Shown here: positions 23,603 through 34,199 of the stretch, one piece after another
How positions within the stretch are numbered: position 1 is the stretch's first letter
Layout of the letters: each line of letters starts with the position of its first letter
NCBI GenBank assembly: GCA_030512335.1
Contig: JAULSU010000002.1
Location: forward strand, 4,402,001-4,466,000
Length of the DNA stretch: 64,000 nucleotides
Reading direction: 5' to 3'
Source of the DNA: Immersiella caudata
Lineage: Eukaryota; Ascomycota; Sordariomycetes; Sordariales; Lasiosphaeriaceae
Program-made: the position numbers and the translations under genes
Notes under the pieces: generated by a model
The model's database searches: none
Told to the model about the DNA's origin: nothing
Seen by the model: the letters and a program-made list of their open reading frames with translations, nothing else

Positions 23603-24699
23603 GACTTCGAAAAAGGCGGAGGAGCGCCGAACAAACTACAGGTAAGAAGCAGAAGAAAGGCAGAAAGACGGTAACAGTCGGAGCTGTTATGGAGGAATAT
23701 CGCAGAATGCAGCTCCTTTCATAGGAACGCAGAGTGTCAATGGACTCTAGGAGTGGAGATGTTATGGGTTCTTGTTTGACCGCCGTAAGTCGGCTGGTGA
23801 GTCGAAGACGAATTTTGAATCCATGACCCATCTTGGTTCCATTGAATGTGTGGGGTAATATGTGGCCCGTGCTGGTGGCGAGATCGGAATTGGTTTTTTA
23901 TACTGGGCCAGCAAACATCGGCTACGGGCAGAGCACCAATTGGCGGAGATGTCGGGAACGAATTGGCCACACCGATTCCAGACCTGATTTTGACAATTGT
24001 ACGTGATCGACGCCTCGGTTCGCTGCACCGATCCTTACCGGTCTGGCGATGCGCTTCTCGTTTCTAGGGATTGGTATACCCGCAGTAGGAGCATTGTTTT
24101 ACCTCTCGAGGCGGTGATGTCGCGTTGTCACGCGACTGACTGTTTCCCCTGATGCCGTGACAACTTTTCGAGTTCCACCACCTTGCCCGTGGATCTCAGA
24201 TATTGCGGGGAACGTAAGCCAATCACAGCCAACAATTCTCCCCCGCACACGTCCTCGGCTTCGCTCAGGGAGCGGTGCTCCTTCGGGCAACCCGTTCCAT
24301 AGCCTTTCCAGGCCGTTTTTGGTGTCGTTGACATGTGGATTGGAGCTGCTGGTAGCCTCCACGGCGGCGTCGAATGGAGAAGAGGGCATCGTAATCGCCG
24401 GAAAAGATAAGACAGTGTAGCAGCCGATACGAGCATCTCACCGTTGCCGGGTCGTTGCCGACTCATCATCTGTTGGGTGGCTCCTGCCTCTCAAACCTGC
24501 ATCAACACGCATTGGCACAGTCAGATGAACCTCAAAAAGACTTTGTCATTGCATCCGCCATCCAATCTCTTCACTTTTCTTCGGAAAGCGCTCCATTAGA
24601 ATCGTTGCTCATTAGACCCATATCGTTACGGGTTTTGTCGTTGCCTTGTCAAACACGAAACCTAGCCTGCCCACTTTTCGTTGCAAATTTGTAACATCT
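23603..24699. promoter_or_regulatory. ILV2 upstream region and 3' flank of the LEA-like gene
   Basis: About 1.1 kb with no gene. The ILV2 promoter must lie within the first several hundred bases above 23602. No TGASTCA site was found here, in contrast to intron 1. Short open frames lack motifs. Confidence 0.45.
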
Positions 24700-27508
24700 T
24701 CAGCCTCCGAGAATACCGCCCAAGAGACCGCCTCCGCCTCCACTCTTCTTCTTCTTCTTGTCACCTCCAGTGATGGAGCCGACGCCGAGACCCTCCAGCA
24801 CACGGTTAATTCCCAGAGTGCCAAGGAGGCCATCGAGAAGGCCGCCCAATCCAAGACCGCTCAGCTGGTCCGATGTTAGCATCTGTTCTTGTGTTGGGAT
24901 AGTGCGGAAAAAAGGGCGGTAAGCTTACCAGTCTACCAACGAGTCCAAGGACACCGCTCAGCAGCAGGCCAACGGCCGCCAAGATCTGGAACAGCGGCTC
25001 ATTGAGAAGGCCCCAGAGAGGGTTGAGCTCCTTCTTGGCGTGCGGCATATCTTCGAGCTTTTTCTTTGCGTTCTCGATGCACTGGGTGACGTCGCCAGTG
25101 AGGTCCTTGAGGACATCGGCAAGGTGGTATTCCTCAGGGGTGGCCTCGTGCGCGGCCGTCTTGTGCTTCGCGTTGGCCGAGATTCTGCCATCGGGATCCA
25201 GTCCCTTGATGACGCCCTTGGCCTCGGTAAGGATACGACCTCCCTCTTCGATCAGAGGTCGAACCTCGCGCACCAACGCCTCTTCGTCACGCTCGTCCTC
25301 GGGCGTGCGCTCGGCCTTGTCGATTTTCTAACGAGTGTTAGTTAGATAACAGTGGCACAAGCAAAAGTAGAGACATACCTCGGTGATCATCTTGCAGATG
25401 GGGCGGATCTTGTCAAGACACTGCTCGATGCACACTGACATCTGAATCGCCAGCTTCTTATCTTGCTCAGCTTTATCTCTCTTCTCCCTGTCCTCGGCGC
25501 TCTCGGTCTCCTGCGGAATGTCCTCGAGCAAAGTACAGTGGCCAATGACGGTGCCCTTGTAGTCGACGACATCGCCATCATCATCGATCTCCTTTCCAGA
25601 GCAAGTGGTAGGGTCGCCCGATGTGAGCTTTCCGATGATGTTGCCTTCCTCGTCGACTACATTACCCTCCCGATTGACCTTACGCCCGCTCATGGGGTTC
25701 TTCTTGCGCTCGACCTGCTCGGGCTCCCAACGCTCAGCCTTGCCGATGGTGTTGCCATTACGATCCAAGACATCTCCATCCTCGTCAACAGCACGGCCGA
25801 AGAGAATCTTGGGGTCACCACTGACGAGGCGGCCAACGATATCTCCCGACGGCGTCACGACGGTTCCGTTCTTGGCAACTGTGCAGCCCTGGAGCTCAGC
25901 GAAGGGGCCTTCTTTCATGCCCTCACGCTCACCCTCAGGCACAACCTCAGCTCGGCCGATAACATCACCACTCTCGCTGAGAATCTCGCCGTTCTTATTA
26001 CACATGCGGCCAACCATTCTCTTCGGATCGCCTTCGACGACGCGGCCAAATATGACGCCGGCGCCGTCGACCACGTTGCCAACCTTGTTGACTCGCTTTC
26101 CAGCGAGGATAGACCGGTCGACTTCGGCCTCCGGCTCCGGCTCGGCCTCAGGCTCAGGCTCCCAGCGCTCGGCCCGGCCGATGACATTTCCACTCTTGTC
26201 GACGATATCGCCATCGGGATCAACCGACTTGCCGCGGAGCTGCTTGATATCGCCCTCCACGACCTTTCCAACCCATTCGCCATTGGAGACAACCATACCG
26301 TTGCCGTCAACGACAGCGTCCTCGAAGCTCTCGAAGGGGGCAGGCTCCTTTATCATTTCGTCACGCTCGCTGTCGGTAATGGGCTCGGCCTTGCCGATGA
26401 CCTTGCCGTTATCGCTCCAGATGTCACCGTTCTCGTCAACCTTCTTGCCGATGAGGTACTGAAGGATGCCCTCAACCACGCGGCCGACAACCTTGCCGTC
26501 ACCATTGACGACATTGCCGCCTTTGTTGACTTTGGCATTCTTCAGAACTGAGAAGTCGAGCATGTCAGGAACAGTTGCGGATTCCTGGACAGTCTCGGCC
26601 CCTTCCGGCGCGGTCTGGGCACCCTCGGCGGCGGTTTCGGTTCCCTCCGGAACGGTGTCCTGGGCGTCGATGCCCTCAGCGGCCTTAGAATCCAGATCTG
26701 CTAGCACGGTCTCGGTTTCGGCCTGTGGTTGGGATCCTGTCTCCGAGCCAATCTTGCCCTGTGCCTCGGTCGGTGCTGTCCCTTCCACGTCGACTTCCCG
26801 CTCCGTAGCGGTCGGCGCAACCTCCTCCGCCTGGCTCTCGTCCACCCGGCTACCCTCTACTTGAGATTCTCCCTTTCCGGAAGCCGAGGGAGCCTCGCCC
26901 TGCAGACCCTCCTGCAACTGTGTCGCAGTCTGTTCCTTGACTTCAGATGACGCAAGCTCATCTGGCGCCTCCTCTCCACTCTTCTGCGTGCCCTCCAATT
27001 CCGATTGCGGCTTCCCAGTCCGATCCGTCAAGCCAGCGCCCGACTGGGCCGACTTGAGGAACTCCTCCCTCGCCTGATCGGTCGGTTGATTCTCCGACGC
27101 CTGGTCAAACGCCTTCTTTGCTTGCTCAGTCAACGAAGTCTTGGAGCTCGCCTCCTGCCCCTCCGTCGTGGTTCTCTCCTCCGTTACCGCCTGGCTCTCC
27201 TCGTCGTCTGGCTTGGGCTCCACCTCCCTCATCCCCTCCACATCTCCCTCGCCTTGCCCCTCCTCGGTCATCTGGATGGGCTGTTGCTCCTCCTCCTGGA
27301 TGTCCTCGAGCGGATTCTCTTTCTGATGGGTGTAGTGGCTCGGCGACATATCCTCGGACTGGCCCTCGCTACCCTCCTTGGTGATCTCAGGGGTAGCGGC
27401 CGAGCGCGGGGCGGCGGCATCGGATTGAGCAGAGTCGGCGGTCTTGGGACCACCCTTGGCGCCGGGCCAGGAGCCGGGAGGCAGTGTCTTTTTGGCGATG
27501 TCGCTCAT
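24700..27508 (-). CDS. Large DUF3659 / LEA-like repeat protein
   Basis: 903 aa in three exons: 27508-25379, 25327-24929 and 24882-24700. The last acceptor could also lie 18 bases further in, removing six residues. Residues 1-315 are hydrophilic and Glu/Gln/Ser/Thr-rich. Residues about 318-660 hold five tandem units of about 60 aa with the pattern G-K-x-V-N-x-x-G-N-V-V-D-x-x-G-x-V-x-G-R-x-x-E-G-D, then G-x-x-V-D-x-x-G-D-I-x-D-x-x-G-N-V-I-G-R-A-E. This is the fungal DUF3659 repeat, often labelled 'LEA domain protein'. A Cys-containing, charged region follows (SVCIEQCLDKIRPICKMI), then one hydrophobic helix (LFQILAAVGLLLSGVLGLVG) and a Gly/Leu-rich end with KKKKK. The protein may be membrane- or organelle-associated. 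Molecular function is unknown. LEA-like proteins are linked to stress tolerance by similarity only. Confidence 0.85.
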
Positions 27509-29115
27509 GGTGGGGTAGTTGAAGAATATCTCCAGTCTTGGTGTTGGTGTTGGGTTAGATTGTGTAAGTGGGATGATGATTGGTGAGTTGGATTGAACTG
27601 AGTTGTGGCAGAATGTCGCACGGACAGTACAGTGAGGCTGGTGTGAGGTATTGAAGATTGAGTATAGTGATTTGTTTGGTATGCACCAAAGAGGGAAGGG
27701 GGCCTTGTATTCCGCGACGTAACTTTGCGCACTTCTTATTATACGTCTTTGCGGCCTAGGCAAGTTCAAACAGGTTCTTACGACAGTATATCCCTCTACG
27801 CCCAACTGTGCACGCTCTGCTATGGTTGTGCTCTACGGAACGGAGTGCAGCGTGCTTACAGCGCAGCGAGTGAAGTCAGTTCCGCAGGTTGGGACGTCAT
27901 AGTGGCAGAGGGGAGGGATCTAGTTACGTCAGATGAGGCGTGTGTACGCCCCCTGTGTTAGGGTATGGGATACGTCAATGGGAATGGCATGTTTTGTGCG
28001 ACGCTTTGTTGCGCGGCTGGGGGAGAGAAGAAAGGAGGTATGACTTCATGGCTTTCGGGAGGGGCCTTGGGGGAAGGGAGGGGCAGGGAAGAGTCACCGA
28101 GGCGGAGGGTTGATGGTGGTTGGTGGTAAGGTGAAGGTGTGGTGTGTTATTGGGTATGACGGTGAGGGTGTTTGGAGATGTGTGGAAGAACGAGGAGGGA
28201 AGAACCTTGAACCATGTTGGGTGTCGAGTTAGTCGGAGTGTTGTAAGTGGTTGTAAAGAGCGAACGGCACGGATGAGATCGCTGACATGTGGCTGAGGAG
28301 TCTTTCAATCGTGTGGCGAGAGGATGATCTCTAATGGGCAGTTGACCCAACGGGAGATATTCTTTTGCCAGAATTCCAGATTCCGTCTTGGAGCCATGGC
28401 TGCGTGGGTTGGTCGTGGTGTTTGCTCTGTCCGCACGGGAGAATAGCAGCATCATATCACCCCACACCGCAGTAAAGGTCAGTACACCCCCCAAAAAGCC
28501 TTCCTTAGAACTTCATTTCCCCACTTACCGTTTTCCCGTCGTCTTTTCCGAGGGAGTGGTGTGAACGTAAAGACCGTTAGAGATCGACGATTCCTTCCGC
28601 TTGAACCTGTAGACTTACACTTTCAAGAACCCTGCTTGCAGCCGACCCACCTCCAAGTACATTTGGGAGTGGAGGAGTGCCGAGACGGCCAGTGTCTCTC
28701 GCCAGTGACAAGATCTGGGCTAATCCTTATACGTCATAACCTCATGCTTCCTGTATCTACATCGGAGGTACCTGTTCACCTCGCCTGCCTCACTCACGTA
28801 TTCGGTTCCGAAAACCTGCTTTCATGGGACGTTTTCTTTGGAGTCCCGACGAGTGAAAGATTTCGTCCCGTTTCTTCTCTCTCCAACGAACTCGTCACAA
28901 ATCGCATTCTTGTCAACACACACGTGCCTTCTCCCCATCTCACGACACGACTACCAATGACAGTAATGAGTCCCTATCTTTGTCAGTCTCCTTGTCAATA
29001 TCTCCGATATTTCGTTATGAAGAACGAAGATCCAAAACGGCTAACCCGCAGAACCCCCCATGTATTTCCAAAACGCCATCTCGCCCATTTCCGTTGCTCT
29101 TCAAAGCAACCAACC
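27509..29115. other. Intergenic region, upstream of the large DUF3659 gene
   Basis: 27509 to about 27730 is the leader and promoter of the minus-strand gene (pyrimidine-rich on that strand). Frames of up to about 115 codons on the minus strand (28147-28494) and 265 codons on the plus strand (28561-29358, running into the next gene) show no motif and are not called. Confidence 0.45.
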
Positions 29116-30111
29116 CTACGAGAACGATATATTTGGACGAACCTGCTGGCCACCGAATACAGTAGGGATCCTGATTGTCAACTGGATCCCTTCCGTCGTC
29201 GATTTCACATCCAAAAAGATGTCCGAAGGGCTCTCCCCCGGATTCTCCTTCCTCCACGCCTGCGCGTTCTCCCTTCTCTCCTCCTCTGTCCTTCTGGGTG
29301 GCCTTTCCTGTCTCTCTTCTTTCTCCTCCGGCACCGGTTGCTGTGGCACCTGTGTTGACCCCGTTTCCTCTGGCACCCCCTTTTCACCACCACCATTTTC
29401 CTTCTCCGCCCTCTCCCTCTGCCCTTCCTCTCTCCTCTTCCTCATCATTGGATTATTATTATCATGAAACTTCCCTACAACATTCCCTTCTCCGTCCAAA
29501 ATGTTGCCCTCTCCATCCACCATCAGCGCCGCCTTGCTCCCCCCCACTACCTCAAACAAACTCCGCGGCGCTCCCCTTCCCCCGGCACTCCGTGGACTTT
29601 GAGAAGGACTCTTCCTCTCAATCTCCACATCTGCCACATACCCCAACAGCTCCCCATCGTCCCCTAGAATATCTCCCTGTGAATTAGACACCTTGCGACC
29701 GACGATGGACGGGAGATCCCCGCCCGCGCGGGCCAGTAGCTGGCCCGTCTTGTTGTCGCGGATGTCGCCTGATTCGTCGATGGTTTTCCCGCAGAGGAAA
29801 GAGCCGACGAAGGGGGGTAGTTTGGGGCGCGTGGGCATGTTGGGGGAGATGGGTACGGGCTTTTCTCTTTCTCTTCCTTTGTCTGGTGTGTTGATGGAGG
29901 GGATACGGCCGATTTTGGGGATAGGGGATACGTAGGCAGGGGATCCAGGCAGAGTTTTTGGTTTTTCCTTGGGGCGGACTGGGAGAGCGGGTTTCTGGGA
30001 GTCCTCTTCTTCCTCGTCAGGGTCACTGTCTTGATGTGGGATTTGGTGGATGGAGGGGTTGGAAATGCTGCGACGGTGGTCCTGATGGTACGAAGGAGGT
30101 CTTGAGGCCAT
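29116..30111 (-). CDS. Second DUF3659 / LEA-like protein (331 aa)
   Basis: Single-exon frame. The N-terminal 100 residues are Pro/Ser/Lys-rich with an acidic patch (DSDPDEEEED). One DUF3659-type unit lies at about 104-160 (CGKTIDESGDIRDNKTGQ, then GRKVSNSQGDILGDDGELLG) and a half unit at about 195-215 (VDGEGNILDGEGNVVGKF). A charged, helix-prone stretch (residues about 222-300, Glu/Arg/Lys-rich) leads to an alternating hydrophobic tail, DIFLDVKSTTEGIQLTIRI, then PTVFGG. It is a shorter relative of the neighbouring 903-residue protein and lies in the same orientation, about 1.6 kb upstream of it, suggesting a local duplication. There is no signal peptide. Function is unknown. Confidence 0.75.
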   Translation of the reverse strand: MASRPPSYHQDHRRSISNPSIHQIPHQDSDPDEEEEDSQKPALPVRPKEKPKTLPGSPAYVSPIPKIGRIPSINTPDKGREREKPVPISPNMPTRPKLPPFVGSFLCGKTIDESGDIRDNKTGQLLARAGGDLPSIVGRKVSNSQGDILGDDGELLGYVADVEIERKSPSQSPRSAGGRGAPRSLFEVVGGSKAALMVDGEGNILDGEGNVVGKFHDNNNPMMRKRREEGQRERAEKENGGGEKGVPEETGSTQVPQQPVPEEKEERQERPPRRTEEERRENAQAWRKENPGESPSDIFLDVKSTTEGIQLTIRIPTVFGGQQVRPNISFS

Positions 30112-31553
30112 GATTTCTTTTTGTTGGAATTTTCTTGTAGTGAGTAACTTGGCGATAGGTATTGACTACCTGAGTGAATTTGGGCTCTGGATGGTGTATT
30201 GGTTCAGCGGTGTGTTCGTACCCAAACGTCGCGGCCAAGCCGGTGAGCCGCGAGTGGTGTGAAAAACGACAACTACGTCATAGGACAAGGAAGATTCTCC
30301 AAGACAGCAGAGAGCAGTTAGCGAGGTGTTTCAAAATTTCAAGACCTTCGAGGTCTCAGAGTCTCGGGTAAAGCGATAGAATACACGTGCCGCAGGAGAA
30401 CACAACAGAAACACTCCGACGGCATGTTCCAGGGTCGCTGCGAGTCCCCGGACCTGCTTTCCACTTGCTTGCGAGGTCGGTGACGTCACTCGACGCGGGT
30501 GGAAGCAAGGATGCAGGTTGGCGATCTCGATGGCAAGCCCCACCATCGAGATTCGCTTGACAGACCACCAGAGACGCGGGTACTGTCAATAGCCTTCTGA
30601 CTCCGGGCGAACCACGGGACACGGAAAAATGGACGCGCGGTCACAAATATGCACATGTGGAAGGGATTTGGACATTGCCAGTGTTTGAGCTAGGCGCCGC
30701 AGGAACGATTCCTTACGGTACCTACCTAGGCAAGGGTCACCGTTGCCTACCTAGCCCAGCCAGAATAAACCGGTTTTTGCTGCTCTTGAGCAACGGCGGG
30801 CTAGTGACAAGGGCGGGAGCTTAAACCACGAGGACGCTATTGTGAGACTTTTCAACGGCTTCAACGGTCTGCTGGGGCGGGCGACATGAGGATGCGGCGT
30901 GCCCAGGATGGGATCCTTCGCTCATCTCTCGTCTCCTGGGTACCAAGAGTGCAGGACTTGGCCAGGCCTGAGACGTTGCACCTCGTCATGCTTTTGGAGT
31001 GGATAGGATCCTCTGGGCGAAGCGGTTGGTAGGCAAGATGTAGTTTTGGTGACTGTCCGCCGACAATCGCGGTCGATTTAAGGTTACTGGCATCTTGTTT
31101 GCGCTGCAAGCAACCGCAAGATCTCCAACACGATGGTACGTTAATGGAAATGCTCCAATGAATTTCTTTCCACAAATGAAACTAGCCCTACGACAATGTA
31201 ATTATAATAGTACAATACAACAACGTTCTGAGTATTCCCCTGTTCCAACCCAACTCCTTCTTCGCCGAAAAGCAACTGATAGCCTCGCCTTCCGTACACG
31301 ATGGACATTCTGGAGGGCTTCTCCATAAGAAAACCGACTCTAGTTACTTCAGTTCCTAAGCAATTAGCCCCAAATTCCTTGTGTCTTGGTATTTTTTGCT
31401 CAGTTTTGAAGCGACTTGAAGGCACAACAATGGCAACATGCTCCTTGTGTTCTCCGCCCAACTCAGGAAACCCACTCCCCTCCAGAACATCCATCGTGTT
31501 TCTTTCCCCAACCCGCCACTGAGGGCTGCGCAATATCTCTTGCTCACGTTTCT
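30112..31553. other. Intergenic region between fungal-specific genes
   Basis: Holds the promoter of the 331-aa gene and the 3' region of the next minus-strand gene. No convincing gene. The frames here overlap on both strands and have no motif. Confidence 0.4.
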
Positions 31554-32091
31554 CTACATCGACCTTTAGCCCAGGTAAGAAACATGACGAATAAGAGACA
31601 GTCGAGAAATTATACAAAATGTGTAGATATATACTAGAGACTGGAGCATTTCGCGTCGGTAGTGTAGGATGAGGGAAGGGGGAGAGGAAGTGACAGGAAG
31701 AGTAAAAAGGGAAAGTTAGCACGTACAAGAGAGCAAGTTCAAGATCACCATGGATCTTGGCCTTGAGTGTGATCTCAATGTCGAGGTTGAGATCGAGTCG
31801 CAGGCGGAGCGTGTCGCTCTTGCCGCCGCCGCCGCCCTGGGCCTGTTGCCCAGCGACACCACCGAGTGTGTTTGTGACGCCGCCAACGAGGCCGCCGGCC
31901 GTTTGGCCAACGTTGCCGAGTTGAAGGTTGTCGAGGGGACCTTGCCCGCCTTGCTGCTGCTGCTGCTGGCGCTGGCCGCGTCGTCGCTGGGGAGGAGCAT
32001 AGTCCTCGGACTCCTCGCCGTCGGACTCGTAGACCTGCGTCGGCTTCTTCTGCTGCCTCTTGGGCTTCTCGGAGCTGCTTCGGGACGCCAT
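31554..32091 (-). CDS. Short Gln/Gly-rich protein with conserved beta-strand-like tail (124 aa)
   Basis: Exon 1 is 32091-31727; a second tiny exon (31563-31554) is proposed. The first 90 residues are Ser/Lys/Gln/Arg-rich (QRRRGQRQQQQQQGGQG), then come small-residue repeats (GGLVGGVTNTLGGVAG) and GGGGGK. Residues about 95-122 form a strikingly alternating segment, LRLRLDLNLDIEITLKAK then IHGDLELALL, which predicts one long amphipathic beta strand. The frame meets a GTACGT donor inside the final Leu codon. Splicing to AAAG/G at 31564 gives L-S-M-stop, parallel to L-D-G-M-stop in the sister gene at 34200-35275. The acceptor is not a strong consensus, so the last two residues are tentative. The tail recurs in that sister gene 2.1 kb away on the other strand. 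Function is unknown. Confidence 0.65.
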
Positions 32092-32680
32092 TGTAATGTT
32101 GGGGTGGTGGTTTGTTTGTTTTGCGAGAGCAAAGAACGAGGATGACACTGGCAGACCAAGGGGATAGCGCTGACTTGAACGGGATCTGTGTTAATTCGAG
32201 CCCCAAGGGTCCGGGGATCCGAGATGGACGCCTAATAAAGGCGATGCGCATTGAGGACCCTGAAGTGGCCAAAACAGGATTCGGCTAGACATGAAGTCAT
32301 CGATCTCCTCGAGGTTCACGGCTGCAGCATTGGCTGCGGCTATGTGACGGTGACGGTATCCCATTACTGGGGCGTGCAACCTGGGCAGATTACGGATGCC
32401 GCGCCCAATAGCGGGGCCCTTGTTATGCAACTGCGGTCGAGTCCTTCGAGTTGCGCATTTCAGCAGGACTCGGGGTTGGGGAACCTGCCGCTGAAGCGTC
32501 CAGTACACTACAGGGGTGTGCCAAGAACTTGAAAGGAGCAACTGCCTGAATTGGTCGTCGCTAGGCATGCTATTCGCTCTCGGCTGACAAGCCAACCTAT
32601 TCATCCGATCACCACACCGACCGCCGATGCCCGCTTTCTGTCGACCGAAACAAAAGCTAAAACGCCATCCTCCTGCCCAA
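32092..32680. other. Upstream region of the 124-aa gene, about 590 bases
   Basis: Lies between the start of one minus-strand gene and the stop of the next. It should hold the promoter of the 124-aa gene. No other gene seen. Confidence 0.45.
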
Positions 32681-33636
32681 TCACCCCTCCTTCTCGCCCT
32701 TGACGTAACGACTCTCCATCCCGAACTCCAGCCTGCGTCGCAGCTTGAGCGGCAGCCACCTCAACCGTTTTGGACGACTCCCCTCTTCGCTTCCGTCGTC
32801 CGAGTCCGTTTCGTCGTCCCACCCAGTCGATGCTCGAATGCTCCCATCCCCATCCCAAGCGACGGCCCATTTCTTGTTTTCTTGCTCGACGGCCACAAAT
32901 TCCGCGTCGCTGCCCTCCAGCGCGAGCCACTGTTCGTCGTTGCTCCAGTGCCATGGCCCGACCGTGTGCCCGCCCAGCGTCTCTGCCCGGCTGCCATGTC
33001 GGATCATGTGGCTGTCCTTGTCGACGAAAATCCAGTTGAGCGCTGGAGGGTCGGCTGAGACGTAGCTCACCAGCCCCAGCTGTTGCGCCTCGGACGGATA
33101 CATGAAGTACCAGCCTGTGAACTTGTGCCCTGGCGCTGGAGCGGCCGGGTGATCGATCCAGAGCTTCTCGACTGTTAGCAGAAGTTCTCCACTCGGATTG
33201 AGGCCATCCCTCGGAGGGCATCCCCGATGGTCGCATGAGACTGATGTCATAGCCCGGGGAAAGGGGGGGAGTGTGAGAGTGACTCCGCTATCGACGCAGG
33301 GGACGCCCTGGTAAAACTTGCCTTTCCGTCTTTCAGCACACACCAGCACTCCACCGGCCCGTTTTCATCGAGGCAGAGGTTAACTGTGAGATGGAATTTG
33401 GCCTTTTCTTTTGCCGCTGCGTTCGCCTTCTTCTGCGCGCTGAGAGCCTCGCAGACCCCGATAGTCGTGGGAATGGCCGAAACCATGAGCAGCCCGATCA
33501 CCATGGCTCCGAATTCGTAGGTTGAGTCGTTGATGGGAGTAAGATAACTGAAAAGGGCAGGATACGATGGACAGCAACCATGGCTGTGTGTTGAGTCCCT
33601 GGAGTACCTGGATCTTCTTTGTTGGAGATTCTCCAT
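32681..33636 (-). CDS. Fungal-specific single-pass membrane protein (265 aa) with a GC-AG intron
   Basis: Two frames join through a non-canonical intron: exon 1 33636-33322, exon 2 33163-32681. The donor is AAG/GCAAGT, the classic GC-type donor, and the acceptor is GAGAAG/CTC. The join gives CVLKDGK-LWIDHPAAPAPG, a continuous reading; unspliced, the first frame runs on and stops without making sense. N-terminal 40 residues are Arg/Ser/His-rich, then one membrane helix (about 43-65, GAMVIGLLMVSAIPTTIG), then a charged helix (AQKKANAAAKEKAK). A soluble C-terminal domain follows with HKFTGWYFMYPSE, GLVSYVSADPPALNWIFVDKD and HTVGPWHWSNDEQWLALEG. I know this pattern from uncharacterised filamentous-fungal membrane proteins but not its job. 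An acidic stretch (DDETDSDDGSEE) lies near the C-terminus. Confidence 0.7.
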
Positions 33637-34199
33637 GGCGCTTTCGTCATATACCCCATCTCGTCCCTCCCCCCACCGTTTGGCACGGGGGGCCGTTGAG
33701 GGGTCAGCGTTTCCTTTTCCTCACACCCTAGCCTCGGGGCTTTCCCCGCACATCACCCCAAAGCTTGTTTTCCTTTCAGCGGTCGAGCAGTCCTGTGGCT
33801 GCCCACCCTTGTCCCGCCCCTTTGTGTCTCAACGTCATCTCTCCAGCCAAGCCGCGACCACCTTCTCGTGTTTCTCGCCGTCCCAGTGGGCTGCATCAGT
33901 CCGAAAACCGGCTGATGCTTCCAGGTGGCCCCGTTCCCTATGTCGTCACCGGGGTCGGAAAAGTGCGATCTGGCTGAAGTGTCACAGGGTGTGCTGAAAT
34001 CATGTTTTTGGGCAAGGCCTGGTGCATAAGGGTTTTAGGGACCCTGAATCTGTCTCGCACCTCACTCGGAAGGAATCAAGACCCCTCTCTTAAACAACAT
34101 CGCCACTAGATCTCACCCCTGATTGTACTCATCCAAACTTTCCCATCGATCCATTCTCCCCGAAGAAAGACAACTACAAAGCCAAACATCACTATCACC
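33637..34199. promoter_or_regulatory. Divergent promoter region, about 560 bases
   Basis: Lies between the minus-strand membrane-protein gene and the plus-strand beta-tail gene, whose starts point away from each other. The last 100 bases are CA/CT-rich (ACAACTACAAAGCC...ATCACC before ATG), a typical fungal leader. Confidence 0.5.

Noticed and set aside
28561..29358. 265-codon plus-strand frame overlapping the second DUF3659 gene
   Set aside because: Its 3' part is the antisense of the 331-aa gene and its 5' part has no motif.
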